Source: Diatrype stigma (taxonomy: Eukaryota; Ascomycota; Sordariomycetes; Xylariales; Diatrypaceae). Taken from it: a stretch of DNA of 64,000 nt. The position numbers and the translations under genes were made by a program. Positions 61,517-64,000 of the stretch are shown in pieces; position 1 is the stretch's first letter, and each line of letters opens with the position of its first letter. The notes below the pieces were generated by a model. It saw only the letters and a program-made list of their open reading frames with translations. It was not told where the DNA came from and ran no database searches. The DNA is taken from positions 244,071 to 308,070 of the forward strand of contig JAKJXP020000052.1 of the NCBI GenBank assembly GCA_022225965.2. Reading direction: 5' to 3'.

Positions 61517-63951
61517 AGTAACGTGGTCCCACGTGGGGTTGCTTTATGGCCATGCCGCTGAGCACAGTTTTGACGTCCTAAGCAAACTTGGGAAGCGCAG
61601 TCTAATGGTCTTTGATCACAACAGGTTCTACATGCAATATCTTCATGTATCAAGTTGAACTATAACACTGTCAATCATTACCGTCGCTGGTTTCGCCGTT
61701 AACTAGATATATTTAGTGCAGGCGGGACAGATACCAGATACAGAGCTCGTCCAACAACTACCTACTTATCATGACTCTAGCGTTTTAGCTTGTTGAATTA
61801 CTGTAAGCCAGGAGTCTGAGGTGAAGGTACCCGTGGAACTACTAGTTGTTTCCTGCTATGTATAATCTCAAGTTCGTTTTTTTCGGAAGATATTATATTG
61901 ACTTCTCAGATACCTTATAAGTACAGGGAAATTGGCTGGAATCACATGGATCATCCGCTCTTATATGAATGGTTTTGGAAATATCCCGGTAAGATCTCCG
62001 GAAGATCGAGCCAACAATTGGGGGGCTTGGAGGGTAATTGTGGCAGTACTAGGTGCCATGATAATGTGTTGCTAGCACAATGGGAACAAAACGGGGACGT
62101 AGGGAACATGCCTTGGTGGAATCTCTGAGTCGTCCCTACGTATATGTGAATACGGTGTTGGTCATATTAGGTTCTCTTGTGCTTTTCCCCTTTCCCATCC
62201 TAGTGTAAAAGGTTTTCCGTGTATCAGTAAACGCATCCCTATCTCAACAACCACTGGTGTTAGAATAAATTACTTATCTCTCTTATAGGGGTGTTTTCTC
62301 ATGCTCCCTTTTTCCTTGAGACACAAAACATAAATACAGTTCTTATTTCGATATATACCAACTACCTATACACCAAGCTACTGAGGCTTCAGCGGCGGGA
62401 ACAAATTACCAAGATTTGTAACATAACCAACTCGCAGACTATCAAGGTATATTGACCGTCACAATCTTCTCCTGCTAAGCTGGTTTGGTATTCAATTTGA
62501 AAGACACTTACCCTTAGAAGCCTCAGCATAGTTTGGGAATATAGTGTAATTACCCCGCCCCCTTTAATATCAGCAACTAACACTGGCAAGGCGAAGACCC
62601 CCAAAGCTAGATAATTATTACCAAAGCTACGATAATATATTTTGATTTGAATGGACGGAACGAACGTATGATGTTGATATGGCTTATGTAATAAGAGCAG
62701 ATATTTTCCCCTGGATGATGACGAAATGGTACTGAAGGCAACGCAGCGGTTATTAGTTGGTGAGCAAAGCCTTGTTAGTTATGGCATATTCAGAGGCTAA
62801 GCGAGAACGGTGTGAATTTCGAAGCATCACCATGCTTACAGATGTCACGCACTGATGAGTTTTGGACTAAGACGAAGAGTTCGAAACAGAGAAGCATTAT
62901 CTATGGTTACAACGTCACTGATCGGGAGCTACTCGACGTAATCATGCCACGATCGATCAGGCCGTTACAATGCTGACGAAAAAAGGGTAGTTGCTAGACA
63001 CCAAAGGCATGTTTGAGCTATCATATGGGGTAGCACAAGGTTCGATTCGTTGAGCGATTCTCGCAACCACGGGGAAGAAGTTAGACCAAACCCTTGATTC
63101 TTTGGCACCCAGAAAATGAATGTCGTACCAGAGGCAAATGACAGCACTGCACCTAGCCTTCGACTGGTGACTGTGGACTGGATGAGGTTTACCATGTCTT
63201 CCAGATTTTCCACATAGTGAGACCATGCATCATGGATCCATCGAAGGCTTGTAGGTATATTGGAAAATGATTGTAGGAGCCAGTAGGATGGTTAATGAGA
63301 TAATCGTCGCACATTCTTATCTCGCATGTTGCGTAGTAGTTCTTATTACATAGATCTCGGGGCGAAACTGGGTCGCGACACGATCACGATGAAGTGGGAA
63401 GCCCGATCGATCGCGATGAGGATCCGGACGTCATTCGCCACGCGCCACGTGCGGGGACCGTTTCCCCTGGCGTCTGCCGTAGTCACCGAAGCCATTCCAA
63501 CGGCGCTCCCCTTCACATTTAGTAAACATCTACAGAATTGATTGCCGCTGGGTACCGAATGGAGGATTAAGATCCACAACTAAGCAGCAATGATAAGCTA
63601 AAATACATAACTAAGTTACACACCATTCATTGTCATCTTTTAGCAAAATTTCCTATAGTGAGATAATCTATCTCAGCGGTGACAAGCAGGCATAGAGAAG
63701 GTTGCCAAGGGCTATACCTGTCGACAGGCAGCTGGAGGCTGATACGGATGACATAAAGTGATCAGCACTAAGTACCTAGGTAGGTACTTGGTCATTATAC
63801 GAAGAGGAAGGATCAACTTTCTATCGTCGCCCGTACATCAACAATGATTTGATGGTCGTTTTGGCTGAATGTGACGCCATTTATCGAATACTGAATCGCT
63901 TGGTGTACAGGGAGATGCATCAGCAGAATAGTAGTGAAGTCAGAATGTGGG
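61517..63951. other. Gene-poor terminal region
   Basis: Only short frames with no domain or codon support (for example 61898-62128 plus and 62957-63226 minus). No RNA gene is recognised. Confidence 0.5.
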
Positions 63952-63982
<31 letters not shown>

Positions 63983-64000
63983 GGGGGGGGGGGGGGGGGG
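63952..64000. other. A23 then G26 run at contig end
   Basis: The window closes with 23 A residues followed directly by 26 G residues. A poly-G end of this kind is typical of two-colour sequencing read ends or assembly trimming failure rather than genomic DNA. Confidence 0.8.

Noticed and set aside
61173..61565. 130-codon minus-strand frame of His/Arg/Asn repeats
   Set aside because: Produced by the antisense of the 12-bp GGYD repeat; the plus strand has the start, intron and non-repeat core.
61898..62128. 76-codon plus-strand frame
   Set aside because: Short, not family-like, and no start context or splice structure supports it.

Overview
The window is nuclear DNA of a filamentous ascomycete (Pezizomycotina, most likely Sordariomycetes). 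Coding exons are GC-rich and broken by 50-110 bp introns with GT..AG ends and CTAAC/CTGAC-like branch sites. The gene set is fungal: CSE1, a TSC2 homologue, a CENP-I/Mis6 homologue, RAI1, GET4, CAF16 and a PQ-loop ANY1-type protein. Intergenic DNA is full of short TAGGTA/ACCTAC tracts. One AT-rich block looks like a transposon degraded by repeat-induced point mutation (RIP). The last 49 bases are an A-run followed by a G-run and look like a sequencing or assembly artefact at a contig end.

Layout. 1-13.2 kb is gene-dense: a partial AT-hook-like protein gene (minus, cut by the window edge), ANY1-type PQ-loop gene (minus), a small mitochondrial membrane protein (minus), an intron-containing tRNA-Gly(CCC) (minus), GET4 (plus), an unrecognised two-exon gene (minus) and nine-exon RAI1 (plus). 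13.2-25.3 kb has no gene I can support; it holds a TIR-bounded, RIP-like Mutator-type relic at about 19.5-23.6 kb. 25.3-27.3 kb is a three-exon PH-domain protein. 30.4-41.2 kb carries CSE1 (minus) and a TSC2-like gene (plus) in divergent orientation, with a 261-bp MITE between them. 41.2-47.2 kb is gene-free and rich in microsatellites. 47.2-48.9 kb is a GNAT-type protein that resembles only the C-terminal part of fungal GH3-GNAT beta-N-acetylglucosaminidases. 53.0-55.5 kb is CENP-I/Mis6 (8 exons), followed by a structured tRNA-like Pol III-type unit. 56.5-59.7 kb has CAF16 and a three-exon conserved fungal protein, both minus. 60.6-61.5 kb is a Gly-Tyr-Asp repeat protein. The remainder is gene-poor.

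The genes are housekeeping functions that act independently: tail-anchored protein insertion (GET4), RNA 5'-end quality control (RAI1), importin-alpha recycling (CSE1), TORC1 control through Rheb (TSC2), inner kinetochore (CENP-I) and a soluble ABC ATPase (CAF16). No biosynthetic cluster, operon or CRISPR is present. The most unusual items are the GNAT gene lacking its catalytic GH3 half, the tRNA-like ncRNA with a large structured insert, the new MITE, and the RIP-like element with 63-bp terminal direct repeats. All exon models were assembled by eye from reading frame, splice consensus and family similarity recalled from memory; no database search was run.
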